A DNA stretch of 64,000 nt from Bacillus sp. (in: firmicutes) (GTDB lineage Bacteria > Bacillota > Bacilli > Bacillales > Cytobacillaceae). Positions 1-7,758 of the stretch are shown here, piece by piece (within the stretch, counting starts at the first letter, position 1; the number at the start of each line of letters is the position of its first letter). The stretch lies in NCBI GenBank assembly GCA_011524525.1, contig WTKE01000108.1, forward strand, positions 1 through 64,000, given 5' to 3'. The notes under the pieces were generated by a model, which was not told the DNA's origin, did not search any database, and worked only from the letters and a program-made list of their open reading frames with translations. The translations under genes and the position numbers were made by a program.

Positions 1-45
1 GTTGACGTTTGTTGTCTTGTTCAGTTTTCAAGGTTCAATTAAGCA
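1..45 (-). other. Leader of a ribosomal RNA operon (edge of window)
   Basis: On the minus strand the last bases of the window edge read ...ACCTTGAAAACTGAACAAG... followed by ACAACAAACGTCAAC. This is the conserved stretch found in Bacillus rRNA operon leaders shortly before 16S rRNA. It lies directly downstream of two rrn-type promoters. No rRNA gene itself is inside the window, so the identity of the operon is an inference. Confidence 0.7.
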
Positions 46-52
46 CTTGATT

Positions 53-81
53 ATCATACTATATCATTTCACCATTGTCAA
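53..81 (-). promoter_or_regulatory. rrn P2-like sigma-A promoter
   Basis: On the minus strand TTGACA (81-76), exactly 17 bp, then TATGAT (58-53). It fires leftwards into the rRNA leader. Spacing to the second promoter (about 86 bp) matches the tandem P1/P2 layout of Bacillus rRNA operons. Confidence 0.75.
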
Positions 82-138
82 CTTCTACGAAAAACTTTTT
101 GAAAGTTATTCAAGTCGTTGTTGTCGGCTACTTGTATT

Positions 139-167
139 ACTATAACATCACGATTCGCAGAAGTCAA
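139..167 (-). promoter_or_regulatory. rrn P1-like sigma-A promoter
   Basis: On the minus strand TTGACT (167-162), 17 bp, TATAGT (144-139). It is the upstream member of a tandem pair with the promoter at 53-81. AT-rich DNA upstream (170-280) could act as an UP element. Confidence 0.65.
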
Positions 168-285
168 CTTCTGTTTTCGAATTATTTTTTGAGGACACTT
201 CAAATTTTGAAGCCGAAGAATATCTTACATAATTTCACGATAAAATACAATAACTTTTTTCTTTCTCATCATTTAACATAGAAAT

Positions 286-308
286 TGCGGACATCAAAGA
301 TATCCGCA
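286..308 (-). terminator. Hairpin downstream of pdaA
   Basis: TGCGGACATC / GATATCCGCA form an inverted repeat just after the pdaA stop codon. The T-run that follows on the minus strand is weak, so terminator function is plausible but not certain. Confidence 0.45.
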
Positions 309-318
309 TCACAATTTA

Positions 319-1128
319 TCATTTATTTCGTTTTCTAATCTTAAAGATCGGATCCTTCATTGCCTCACCGCGAGTGTACTCATCCAAACTTTTAAAAGTA
401 TAACCTTTCTTTTTTAAGTCCTTAATGATTGTTTCCAACGCATCCGCATTGTCTTTAGATACAGTATGCAACAGCAATACCGCTCCCGGATGGATCTGCT
501 TCATCACATTATTGTAAGAATACTGCCAGCCCTTTTGGTCATCGCGGTACCAGTCAACAAAAGCAAGAGACCAGAAAACGTGGGTATAGCCCATTTCCTT
601 TGCCTTCATAAGAGTACGTTCACTAAATACCCCTCGAGGTGGGCGAAGATATACCATATGTTTTACCCCGGTTATTTCTTCGGTACCTGCACGAACTTTT
701 TCAAGCTCTCGGTAAAATCGTTCGTCACCTACGGTCGTCATATCTGGGTGATAATACGAATGATTGCCAACAATATGACCTTCATCAGCCATCCGCTTCA
801 CAAGATCAGATGCACTTTCTAAGTAATGACCCGTTATGAAAAAGGCGGCTGGCACTTTCTCTTTTTTCAGCACATCAAGTACTTTGGCAGTGTACCCATT
901 TTCATAGCCATTATCAAATGTTAAGAATATGTCCTTTTTCTTAGGGTCACCTTTATAAAAGGCACCGTACTTCTCTAACAGCTCGTCATACTCTTTTCCG
1001 GCTTCGACCGGTTCCTCATTTGAAGATTTTTTAAAGCCCCAGTGAATCGGAGCATTGGAGACACTTGCTGAGACGATGGTCGAAAAGCTAAGCAATAAGG
1101 AAAAAAGGATGGCTAACAGCTTTTTCAT
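319..1128 (-). CDS. pdaA: Spore cortex peptidoglycan N-acetylmuramic acid deacetylase PdaA
   Basis: NodB-type polysaccharide deacetylase, about 269 aa. A signal peptide (MKKLLAILFSLLLSF, cleavage near a VSA/SNA site) is followed by the catalytic domain with motif 1 TFDNGYENG (the PdaA variant of TFDDG), motif 2 GNHSYYHP carrying the metal-binding histidines, motif 3 RPPRG and a late LLLHT motif. In B. subtilis PdaA removes acetyl groups from muramic acid so that muramic-delta-lactam forms in the spore cortex, which is required for germination. I start at 1128 (GAGGGGA upstream, followed by the signal peptide) rather than at an upstream in-frame ATG that has no signal sequence. In B. subtilis pdaA also lies close to the yfk cluster seen here. 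Confidence 0.93.
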   Translation of the reverse strand: MKKLLAILFSLLLSFSTIVSASVSNAPIHWGFKKSSNEEPVEAGKEYDELLEKYGAFYKGDPKKKDIFLTFDNGYENGYTAKVLDVLKKEKVPAAFFITGHYLESASDLVKRMADEGHIVGNHSYYHPDMTTVGDERFYRELEKVRAGTEEITGVKHMVYLRPPRGVFSERTLMKAKEMGYTHVFWSLAFVDWYRDDQKGWQYSYNNVMKQIHPGAVLLLHTVSKDNADALETIIKDLKKKGYTFKSLDEYTRGEAMKDPIFKIRKRNK

Positions 1129-1193
1129 CTGTAGTCCCCTCTCACAGTACAAGTTTCCCTTATTGTCCGTAATTAGAGAAAAAATCATTCATA

Positions 1194-1718
1194 TTATTTA
1201 GAAAATCCTAGTGAAGCTTTGTTAGCTAAAACAAATTCAGCAATGGCTTGAGCATTCTCCATCGGACCATTTATAAAAGTATCCACTTCTATATCATAGG
1301 TTTCATTCTGTTGGTGAACAAATTGAAGTTGCTGTCTTGCTTGTCCAATTCTTCGATCACCCCGTGCCAACTCCCGCTTCTCCAGTTCTTCCACAGGACA
1401 ATGAACACCAACAAAATAGATGGGATAGTCTCTCAATGTATGATAAGCATCTGTGATCGTTTCTTGATCGTGAAGTACATGGTCGATAATCAGATGAATA
1501 CCTTGATCAGAAAACATAGCAATCGACCGATGGAAAAACTTTTCTGTAGGGACAGGGATTAGACGGTCTGTCCCTCGTTCTTCCATTCTTTCTATGATTG
1601 TGTCGTAGTCATCCACACTAAAATGAAAGTAGTTAGGAAGAAGCTTCACGATTTCGTTTGACAATGTGCTTTTCCCCGCACTAGAAGCACCATTTAAAAA
1701 GATAATATTCCCCTTCAT
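1194..1718 (-). CDS. Chloramphenicol phosphotransferase-like P-loop kinase
   Basis: 174 aa protein opening with a beta-strand and a P-loop GASSAGKST (residues about 8-17), which binds ATP. The later stretch HCPVEELEKRELARGDR and the arginine-rich GQARQQ segment are typical of the CPT-like family, which phosphorylates small alcohols such as chloramphenicol. Substrate here is unknown. Start at 1718 is set by GGAGG five bases upstream; a start at 1730 is possible. It sits between fumarase and pdaA on the same strand but with its own RBS. Confidence 0.8.
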   Translation of the reverse strand: MKGNIIFLNGASSAGKSTLSNEIVKLLPNYFHFSVDDYDTIIERMEERGTDRLIPVPTEKFFHRSIAMFSDQGIHLIIDHVLHDQETITDAYHTLRDYPIYFVGVHCPVEELEKRELARGDRRIGQARQQLQFVHQQNETYDIEVDTFINGPMENAQAIAEFVLANKASLGFSK

Positions 1719-1774
1719 TTGTTCCTCCATTATGTAAAAAATCGAGCGCTCCACGAGCACTCGACGATTCTATA

Positions 1775-3325
1775 TTAAAAGACTCGTTCTTTGAATTTAG
1801 CCAGTTTTTCTAAAGATGACTTTTCCACATCTTGATGCAAGCTGTTTCCATGGGAATCCATTGTCACAACGGCTGTAAAACCTTCTACTTTTAAATGCCA
1901 CATTGCTTCTGGAATTCCAAATTGCATAAGGTCTACACCTTCAACTGATTTAATACAATCTGCATAGTATTGGGCTGCTCCCCCGATTGCATTCAAATAC
2001 ACACCGCCATGTTCTTTTAAGGCAGCTAGAGTTTTTAAACCCATTCCGCCTTTTCCAATAACCGCACGGATACCAAATCTCTTCATGATATCTCCTTGAT
2101 AAGGCTCCTCACGAATACTGGTTGTTGGCCCAGCCGCTTTTACATGCCATTGGCCTTCTTCATCCTTTAGCATAACCGGTCCACAGTGGTAAATAATTTG
2201 TCCGTCCAGGCTAATTGGTGCATCATGGTCAGACAAATATTTATGAATGGCATCGCGCCCTGTGTACATCATGCCATTAATTTTAACAACATCGCCCACT
2301 TGAAGTTCACGGATTTGCTCTTCTGTGATAGGGGCTTCAAGAGTAACAACACGATTCTCTGTTTCTTGAGAAGCAGCTGTTTGTGCTTGTGCTTCTTGTT
2401 CTGCAGCAAAATCCACGTTTTCTCCTTCTTGATACATCCAGCTGTTGATCTCACCTGTTTCCGGATTCACTTCTACTCCTAAACGGCGATAGGCCCAACA
2501 ATTATACGCTACTGATACGAAGAAGCTCGCAGGAATACGGTTAATAACACCTACTTTACATCCAAGTAGAGTGGTTTCTCCACCAAATCCCATCGTACCA
2601 ATTCCCAATTCATTGGCATGATCCATCACATACTCTTCTAATTTTCGAAGATCTTCGTTAGGATTCACATCATCTACCGAACGGAATAGCTGCTCTTTTG
2701 CTAGTTCATAACCAGATGTTCGATCTCCCCCGATACCGACACCGATAAAACCAGCGCTACAGCCTTGTCCTTGTGCTTGGTAGACGGAGTGCATAATACA
2801 TTTTCGAATTCCATCTAGATCACGGCCCGCACGACCAAGTCCTTCTAGCTCTGCTGGAAGGCTATATTGAATATTTTTATTTTCACAACCGCCACCTTTT
2901 AATATGAGGCGCACGTCGATATAATCATTTTCCCATTGTTCGAACTTGATAACAGGGGTACCTTCTCCAAGATTGTCTCCACTGTTATCTCCCGTAAGAG
3001 AATCGACTGAGTTTGGACGAAGTTTTCCGGCTTTCGTCGCTTCTTTAATCGCTTCTTTAATCGCTTTTTTCATCACGATTTGGTTGGCTCCAACAGGCGT
3101 TTTAATTTTAAACGTTGGCAAACCTGTATCCTGACAGATTGGCGACACATTGTCATCTGCCATCATAATATTGTTTGTAATCGTTGCTAAGCTCATTGCT
3201 GAGCGTGTACCTGCGCTCTCTTTTTCTTTCGCCGCACGAATGGCACGTCGAACATCCTTTGGCAGCCTTGTTGATGTTTCTACGATGAGTTGATACATAC
3301 TTTCCTGAAACTTCTCGATATTCAT
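1775..3325 (-). CDS. Class I fumarate hydratase (4Fe-4S)
   Basis: 516 aa. Iron-sulfur fumarase interconverting fumarate and malate in the TCA cycle. The N-terminal alpha domain carries cluster cysteines in SPICQDTG (about residue 64), GGGCENKN (about 147) and GCSAGFIG (about 190); the C-terminal beta domain begins near residue 330 and holds GPTTSIREEPY and GKGGMG. An Ala/Gln-rich linker (about residues 307-325) joins the two. Class I enzymes are oxygen sensitive; many Bacillaceae carry this in addition to the class II enzyme FumC. Upstream TATAAT at 3392-3397 on the minus strand is a likely -10. Confidence 0.93.
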   Translation of the reverse strand: MNIEKFQESMYQLIVETSTRLPKDVRRAIRAAKEKESAGTRSAMSLATITNNIMMADDNVSPICQDTGLPTFKIKTPVGANQIVMKKAIKEAIKEATKAGKLRPNSVDSLTGDNSGDNLGEGTPVIKFEQWENDYIDVRLILKGGGCENKNIQYSLPAELEGLGRAGRDLDGIRKCIMHSVYQAQGQGCSAGFIGVGIGGDRTSGYELAKEQLFRSVDDVNPNEDLRKLEEYVMDHANELGIGTMGFGGETTLLGCKVGVINRIPASFFVSVAYNCWAYRRLGVEVNPETGEINSWMYQEGENVDFAAEQEAQAQTAASQETENRVVTLEAPITEEQIRELQVGDVVKINGMMYTGRDAIHKYLSDHDAPISLDGQIIYHCGPVMLKDEEGQWHVKAAGPTTSIREEPYQGDIMKRFGIRAVIGKGGMGLKTLAALKEHGGVYLNAIGGAAQYYADCIKSVEGVDLMQFGIPEAMWHLKVEGFTAVVTMDSHGNSLHQDVEKSSLEKLAKFKERVF

Positions 3326-3455
3326 GACTGGTTCCCCTTCCCCATGTATCTAAAAAATAAGTATGAATTTTTCAACATTTCCCCATCACATATTATACTC
3401 CTATCACGATTTGATGGAAAGGGTTTCGGCAATATGTTCCGTCCGCTCCTTGGAA

Positions 3456-3484
3456 TATAGAAAAAGGCCGTGACATTCACGGCC
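3456..3484 (-). terminator. Rho-independent terminator of the 3477-4106 gene
   Basis: GGCCGTGA-ATG-TCACGGCC stem followed on the minus strand by TTTTTC. The stem overlaps the stop codon of the upstream gene, so it ends that transcript before fumarase. Confidence 0.8.
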
Positions 3485-4106
3485 GCCCCACTCCATACTT
3501 CTTCACCAACAAATACCTCTGAAGCCCATGCGTCAGACGAATTGCTTCTTGCTGATGTTGGATTTCGAGATCCCTTTCTCCACGTTTGCCAGCAACCTCC
3601 GCTAATATCGCTTCCTTCATCCACGGTTTCTTCTGCTCATTAGCGAGTTGCAAGGCATGCTCTAGCTCTTCCTCTTCAATGGCCAACAGCCCCTCATAAT
3701 ACAATCGCAACGCTGGGTGCTTGATCTGAGCAATTACATTTTTTTCTTCCACTAACTTTCCTTTATACGCAGCATATGTAACAGAATATATCGTATAATA
3801 ATGACCTTTTTTATATTTTTCACGTACATCACGAAGTGCTTTTTCAACTTGAAAGTCATCCTCGTTTGCTAACGCATAATAAAAATGAAATATAGGCTGA
3901 TTCAATCTAGCTTCTAAAAACCTCTCAACCTTACTCATATTGTCCGTGATATAGAGGTTGATCATGATTGGCAAATAGCTCACTGCTGCCGTAATGAATA
4001 AAATCATTACAATTAATATCCAAAATGGAATGTCAACCAATGCCGCAATGGTACCAAGAACGATGGCAAACCCTAATATAATCGTAAACTGACTCCTACT
4101 TAACAT
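3477..4106 (-). CDS. Membrane protein with helical repeat-like cytoplasmic domain, unknown function
   Basis: 209 aa. Two adjacent transmembrane helices occupy roughly residues 7-50, then a soluble, helix-rich region (about 60-205) with paired-helix spacing that resembles TPR-type repeats, for example YYALANEDDFQVEKAL and YYEGLLAIEEEELEHAL. I do not recognise a named family. It follows the 61-aa membrane protein at 4112-4297 by 5 bp, so the two are likely one operon and may act together at the membrane. Ends in a terminator hairpin that overlaps its stop. Confidence 0.75.
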   Translation of the reverse strand: MLSRSQFTIILGFAIVLGTIAALVDIPFWILIVMILFITAAVSYLPIMINLYITDNMSKVERFLEARLNQPIFHFYYALANEDDFQVEKALRDVREKYKKGHYYTIYSVTYAAYKGKLVEEKNVIAQIKHPALRLYYEGLLAIEEEELEHALQLANEQKKPWMKEAILAEVAGKRGERDLEIQHQQEAIRLTHGLQRYLLVKKYGVGRP

Positions 4107-4111
4107 AAAAG

Positions 4112-4297
4112 TTATTCCCTCTTTCTCTCCTGTTCAAGCAATTCAATAATACGGTCAAGTTTTTCTTCAACCGCTGAAGAGGAAGGTTTCTTCGAGCGGT
4201 TTAAATAGCTCACAAGTATATAAATAAATACAGTAACAAATCCGACCATTAATAGCATGGAAAAAATCTGAAATATCAAATCTCCCATATTCAACAT
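4112..4297 (-). CDS. Small single-pass membrane protein (DUF4083-like)
   Basis: 61 aa. One transmembrane helix (about residues 8-30, FSMLLMVGFVTVFIYILV) followed by a charged tail that can form a coiled coil (VEEKLDRIIELLEQERKRE). This arrangement is that of short DUF4083 proteins of Bacillus. Function is unknown. It precedes the 209-aa membrane protein by 5 bp on the same strand. A second frame over the same bases was dismissed as a shadow. Confidence 0.7.
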   Translation of the reverse strand: MLNMGDLIFQIFSMLLMVGFVTVFIYILVSYLNRSKKPSSSAVEEKLDRIIELLEQERKRE

Positions 4298-4390
4298 TCT
4301 TCACATCCTTTCTATATATATGTACGAATACATCAAACATAAGTTTCATCATAGAAAAAAGTGCAGCTACATTTAGCTACACTTTATCAT

Positions 4391-4576
4391 TTATAGATCG
4401 CGGTTATTAAATTCTCGGCATTTCGATTCTAAATCGTCAATCATTTCAATCAGACGATCGATATCTTCAAGCTCTGTATTTTCTGGTTCAATCGCATCCA
4501 ATACTTCAATAAACATATTTAATCGTTGTTTTAAAAATGTAACCTGTGTGTTTTTATCGCTAACTTTGTTACCCAA
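4391..4576 (-). CDS. SE1561 family small protein (YfjT-like)
   Basis: 61 aa, acidic and helical, with QRLNMFIEVLDAIEPE and EDIDRLIEMIDDLESKC, the pattern of the SE1561 family in Firmicutes. No transmembrane helix or signal peptide. An RBS (GGAGC type) lies upstream. In B. subtilis the small gene yfjT is found between pdaA and yfkA; position here, next to yfkAB, agrees with that, but the equivalence is inferred from context. Confidence 0.75.
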   Translation of the reverse strand: MGNKVSDKNTQVTFLKQRLNMFIEVLDAIEPENTELEDIDRLIEMIDDLESKCREFNNRDL

Positions 4577-4681
4577 TTCGAATCGCTCCTTTCACTCGTT
4601 TTTCATCCTACAGAAATTCTTTCTAACTTTCAAGGCTGTTTGTTTCTATTTTCCCCATTTTTCGAAGAACTTGAACATGGA

Positions 4682-4710
4682 TTGACAGATTCATCATACA
4701 AATTGATAAT
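4682..4710 (+). promoter_or_regulatory. Sigma-A promoter of yfkAB
   Basis: TTGACA (4682-4687), 17 bp, GATAAT (4705-4710), 33 bp before the yfkAB start codon. Confidence 0.65.
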
Positions 4711-4742
4711 AGCAAAGGATGATCTTGAAAAGGAGAGAATCG

Positions 4743-5861
4743 ATGAAGACAATGAACAAACCACTTATCACTCCCCAATATGATCCTTGGGAAGCCTATA
4801 TGGATATGGAACAACACGGGAAAATGACCCTGTCAAATATAGAATTTACAACAACCACACTTTGCAATATGCGCTGTGAGCATTGTGCAGTTGGTTATAC
4901 TTTGCAGCCAAAGGATCCTAAGGGCTTGCCAATTGACTTATTAATTCAAAGGCTTGATGAAATACCACATCTTCGCTCGCTTAGTATTACAGGTGGAGAG
5001 CCTATGCTTTCACTCAAGTCTGTTGAGAACTATGTGCTTCCTTTGTTTGAGTATGCCCATTCACGCGGTGTTCGTACTCAGATTAACTCAAATCTTACAT
5101 TAGATATTGAACGCTATTATAAAATCAGTCCCTATCTAGATGTTCTTCATATTTCACATAATTGGGGAACGGAAGATGATTTTATCGATGGTGGGTTTGC
5201 TATGATGGAGAAGAAACCAACTCGCGAACAACGCGCCGCACTTTTCAATCGAATGATTGAAAACAGCCGTGCATTGGTCGATGCAGGGGTAATGGTATCA
5301 GCAGAGACGATGCTAAATAAGAGGACTCTTCCCTACTTAGAAAGTATTCACGAGCAGATCGTTGAAGAAATGAAGTGTCAACGTCATGAGATTCACCCTA
5401 TGTACCCTTCCGACTTTGCATCCAATCTCGAAGTTCTTGGGCTAGACGAGATTCGGCAAGCAATCCATCAATTACTTGACTTCCGAAACGAAAATGTATG
5501 GATGCTATTTGGAACGTTACCATTCTATGCGTGTAACACAAGTGAAGAAGATCAAGCTCTTTTACAAAAGCTTTATCATGCAAAAAATGTGACTGTCCGT
5601 AATGATCCCGATGGACGCTCACGACTCAATATTAATATTTTCACAGGTGATGTCATCGTAACCGATTTCGGTGATACTCCACCACTTGGAAATGTCCAAA
5701 CCGATGAGTTACCTGCCATTTTTAATAAATGGCTTGAGTCCCCCTTAGCAAAAAGCCTAAGCTGCCACTGCCCAGCCGCTCGCTGCCTAGGACCGAATGT
5801 GTTAGTGAAAAACAGCTATTATAAAGGTGTGGATTTTTCTTCACGTAAAGCACTAATTTAA
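4743..5861 (+). CDS. yfkAB: Radical SAM protein YfkAB (CxCxxxxC motif family)
   Basis: 372 aa. The radical SAM cluster motif is TLCNMRCEHC (about residues 41-50), followed by TGGEPML, the SAM-binding GGE motif. The C-terminus carries a second cysteine set CHCPAARC, the CxCxxxxC signature of this family, probably an auxiliary metal site. In B. subtilis the same protein is annotated as yfkA and yfkB; here it is one intact frame. Reaction unknown. Start at 4743 has AAAGGAGAG upstream; the earlier ATG at 4719 lies in the RBS region. Convergent with yfkD. Confidence 0.9.
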   Translation: MKTMNKPLITPQYDPWEAYMDMEQHGKMTLSNIEFTTTTLCNMRCEHCAVGYTLQPKDPKGLPIDLLIQRLDEIPHLRSLSITGGEPMLSLKSVENYVLPLFEYAHSRGVRTQINSNLTLDIERYYKISPYLDVLHISHNWGTEDDFIDGGFAMMEKKPTREQRAALFNRMIENSRALVDAGVMVSAETMLNKRTLPYLESIHEQIVEEMKCQRHEIHPMYPSDFASNLEVLGLDEIRQAIHQLLDFRNENVWMLFGTLPFYACNTSEEDQALLQKLYHAKNVTVRNDPDGRSRLNINIFTGDVIVTDFGDTPPLGNVQTDELPAIFNKWLESPLAKSLSCHCPAARCLGPNVLVKNSYYKGVDFSSRKALI

Positions 5862-5869
5862 AAAATAAG

Positions 5870-5903
5870 GGTCGATCACCATGTTGAGTGATCGACCTTT
5901 ACT
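5870..5903. terminator. Bidirectional terminator between yfkAB and yfkD
   Basis: GGTCGATCAC / GTGATCGACC stem with an eight-base loop, followed by TTTACTTTC on the plus strand and by AT-rich sequence on the minus strand. It separates convergent genes. Confidence 0.75.
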
Positions 5904-5904
5904 T

Positions 5905-6729
5905 TCACCTAGGCTTATCTGGTGCGATGAATCCAAATGAAACATGGTCCTGAACAGGAATCCAAGCACCAATTCCTTGTGACGTCACGTTTTTCACCAC
6001 GATCATTTTTTTGCTACCTTTAAGCATGATATACACTTCACCATAAGTGACTTTCCCTTTTTCATTCACAGCTGGTGCGTATCCATAGAGGTAGCCAAGG
6101 CGTTTCGGTGGTACATTGTATACTTGATCTTTTTTCGTTCCTCCGCCTACGACGGTTTCAAATGCGAGAGGAAGACCAGTTTTTTCAGCAGCTTTTAACA
6201 GCATCATTTTCTTTACATCCTCTGCATTAGCCACCTTTGAGGTTAAGCCACCTCGGACAATTTTCTGCATTTCTTGTACATAATGCATTTGGTAGTTTGT
6301 GTTTCCACCCCGATTGTCTACATAATTCGTATTAATTTTTTGATATTCCCAGTTCGGTGCCGTTTCACTTGATTCATAATTTAACGGCCATTGTCCTAAG
6401 TAAATGATCGCACGGTAACCGACAGCAAATGGTGTACTGTTCACAGTTGTTTCATTTAACATGCGAATCAATTCTGGATTTTCAATTTTCACCTTAGAAG
6501 ATTCAATTAAATCCTTCGTCAGTTCACTAGGTTGTAAGGTCGGCATATCCTGCGTTGGGTTTGGATATGTATTTTCTTTTGTAATGTTTAGTACCGAGTT
6601 TGGAACTTGAACCTGTTGTTTCTTTTCCTTTTTTGCTTCAGGTGCAGCTGGTTTTTCAGCGTGTATAGTGGAAAAAGATAAGAGCGAGAAAAGAAAGCCA
6701 ACGACTAGCGCATACAATAACTTTCTCAT
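5905..6729 (-). CDS. yfkD: YfkD family secreted protein
   Basis: 274 aa. Cleavable signal peptide (MRKLLYALVVGFLFSLLSF..HAE, about residues 1-24), then a lysine-rich linker and a domain with conserved aromatic stretches such as YLGQWPLNYES and GAWIPVQDHVSFGF. This matches the YfkD family of Bacillus, extracellular proteins of unknown function. It keeps the order yfkAB-yfkD seen in B. subtilis. GGAGTT RBS precedes the ATG. Confidence 0.85.
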   Translation of the reverse strand: MRKLLYALVVGFLFSLLSFSTIHAEKPAAPEAKKEKKQQVQVPNSVLNITKENTYPNPTQDMPTLQPSELTKDLIESSKVKIENPELIRMLNETTVNSTPFAVGYRAIIYLGQWPLNYESSETAPNWEYQKINTNYVDNRGGNTNYQMHYVQEMQKIVRGGLTSKVANAEDVKKMMLLKAAEKTGLPLAFETVVGGGTKKDQVYNVPPKRLGYLYGYAPAVNEKGKVTYGEVYIMLKGSKKMIVVKNVTSQGIGAWIPVQDHVSFGFIAPDKPR

Positions 6730-6816
6730 GTAGTGGAACTCCTTTCAGCTAACTCATAGATTTGATATTAGTTTTTTCGGAGTTCCATCAAATTATCCAT
6801 TTGCCAAAAACTTCTA

Positions 6817-7416
6817 CTATCTCTTAATTAAAACTCTTTCCCACATCAAACTAAAAAAAGCAATAAACGGCCCAAGACCAAGTGCCACAGCAAATGTACC
6901 TAACCCTATCGGCCCATGAAGGAGAACCGCAAAGCATAACGCTAGAACCTCACCAATCGTTTTGGCGGTTCCGAGAGTAATCTTGTATCTCTCCTTCAAG
7001 GCAATCATAAAATCATCGATGGGGCTCAGTGGCCATCTAGCCTGTATATACGTAGCGATACCTAATGAAATGAGTAGGATTCCCACGGAAAGGCTTATTA
7101 ACTTAGGATAAAACCCTACAGGATGAAACCCATCAAACACAAATAATAACCACCCATCAATAAAAATCCCACTAATAGCGACCGTGATGGCGCAGGATAC
7201 TTCAGGGATCGTCTTCTTGATCAGCGCATTCAAGAAGATGAGAAGTAGACCAATAATGATGGACCAACCACCAACCGTTAGCCCTAGTAAATGGGTCAAA
7301 CCAACATTCAGTGAATCCCAAGGGCCAGCACCAAGATCAGCTTTTATGGTCAAAGAAGCACCTAAAGTCAAAATAGCAAGTCCACCAACATAGAACAATA
7401 ACCGATGTATAAACAA
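6817..7416 (-). CDS. YczE/YitT-type integral membrane protein
   Basis: About 199 aa with five hydrophobic helices. The segment LTIKADLGAGPWDSLNVGL after the first helix and RWPLSPIDDFMIAL are hallmarks of the YczE/YyaS family, membrane proteins of unknown function that in B. subtilis include an accessory factor for surfactin production. No ATG fits: I prefer TTG at 7416 (AAAGGGGGC about 12 bases upstream); an in-frame TTG at 7452 lacks an RBS. The start is therefore uncertain by 12 codons. Confidence 0.75.
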   Translation of the reverse strand: MFIHRLLFYVGGLAILTLGASLTIKADLGAGPWDSLNVGLTHLLGLTVGGWSIIIGLLLIFLNALIKKTIPEVSCAITVAISGIFIDGWLLFVFDGFHPVGFYPKLISLSVGILLISLGIATYIQARWPLSPIDDFMIALKERYKITLGTAKTIGEVLALCFAVLLHGPIGLGTFAVALGLGPFIAFFSLMWERVLIKR

Positions 7417-7471
7417 CGAGTAAATAAGCCCCCTTTCGCCAAATTGTAACAATATTGTAATGTTCTGAATA

Positions 7472-7500
7472 TTTACATAAATAATTTTATCAGCTATAAT
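7472..7500 (+). promoter_or_regulatory. Orphan sigma-A promoter
   Basis: TTTACA (7472-7477), 17 bp, TATAAT (7495-7500). It points away from the YczE-like gene into a gene-free stretch that ends in a strong terminator at 7717-7755. Confidence 0.65.
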
Positions 7501-7506
7501 TAGCTT

Positions 7507-7755
7507 ACATTCTTAATAAAGGAGGATAGCAGAGCATACGCTTAACACTTTTTAAAGGAGGTTTGTAGTTTATCTTGTTATTCGTCTCTTCTTTAACGAA
7601 ACCATTATCATAGAGAGGGAGTTGATAAACTAGAAAACAAGCGTCTGTATCTTTTTATTCCGACCTTGTCCAACATATTCTTGGAAATGTAAATATTACT
7701 TAAAAAAAAAATAAAAAAAAGACTCTGTACCGTTTCTTGATACAGAGTCTTTTTG
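7507..7755 (+). ncRNA. Candidate ~250-nt non-coding transcript
   Basis: Bounded by a good promoter (7472-7500) and a terminator (7717-7755). No open frame longer than about 12 codons follows either of two AAAGGAGG sequences (about 7518-7525 and 7554-7561). AGTTTATC (7567-7574) can pair with GATAAACT (7624-7631), closing a large stem-loop. It fits no RNA family I recognise. A decayed gene or an artefact remains possible. Confidence 0.35.
7700..7755. terminator. Bidirectional terminator after yfkE
   Basis: GACTCTGTA / TACAGAGTC stem with TTTTT on the plus side and a long T-run on the minus side (A-run at 7700-7717 of the plus strand). It ends yfkE on the minus strand and the candidate transcript on the plus strand. 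Confidence 0.85.
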
Positions 7756-7758
7756 TCC

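Noticed and set aside
75-281. 68-aa ORF at the left edge
   Set aside because: Lies antisense over the rrn promoters, with no RBS and AT-driven composition.
3322-3624. 100-aa minus-strand ORF
   Set aside because: Reads out of frame through the end of the 209-aa membrane protein gene, its terminator and the fumarase promoter.
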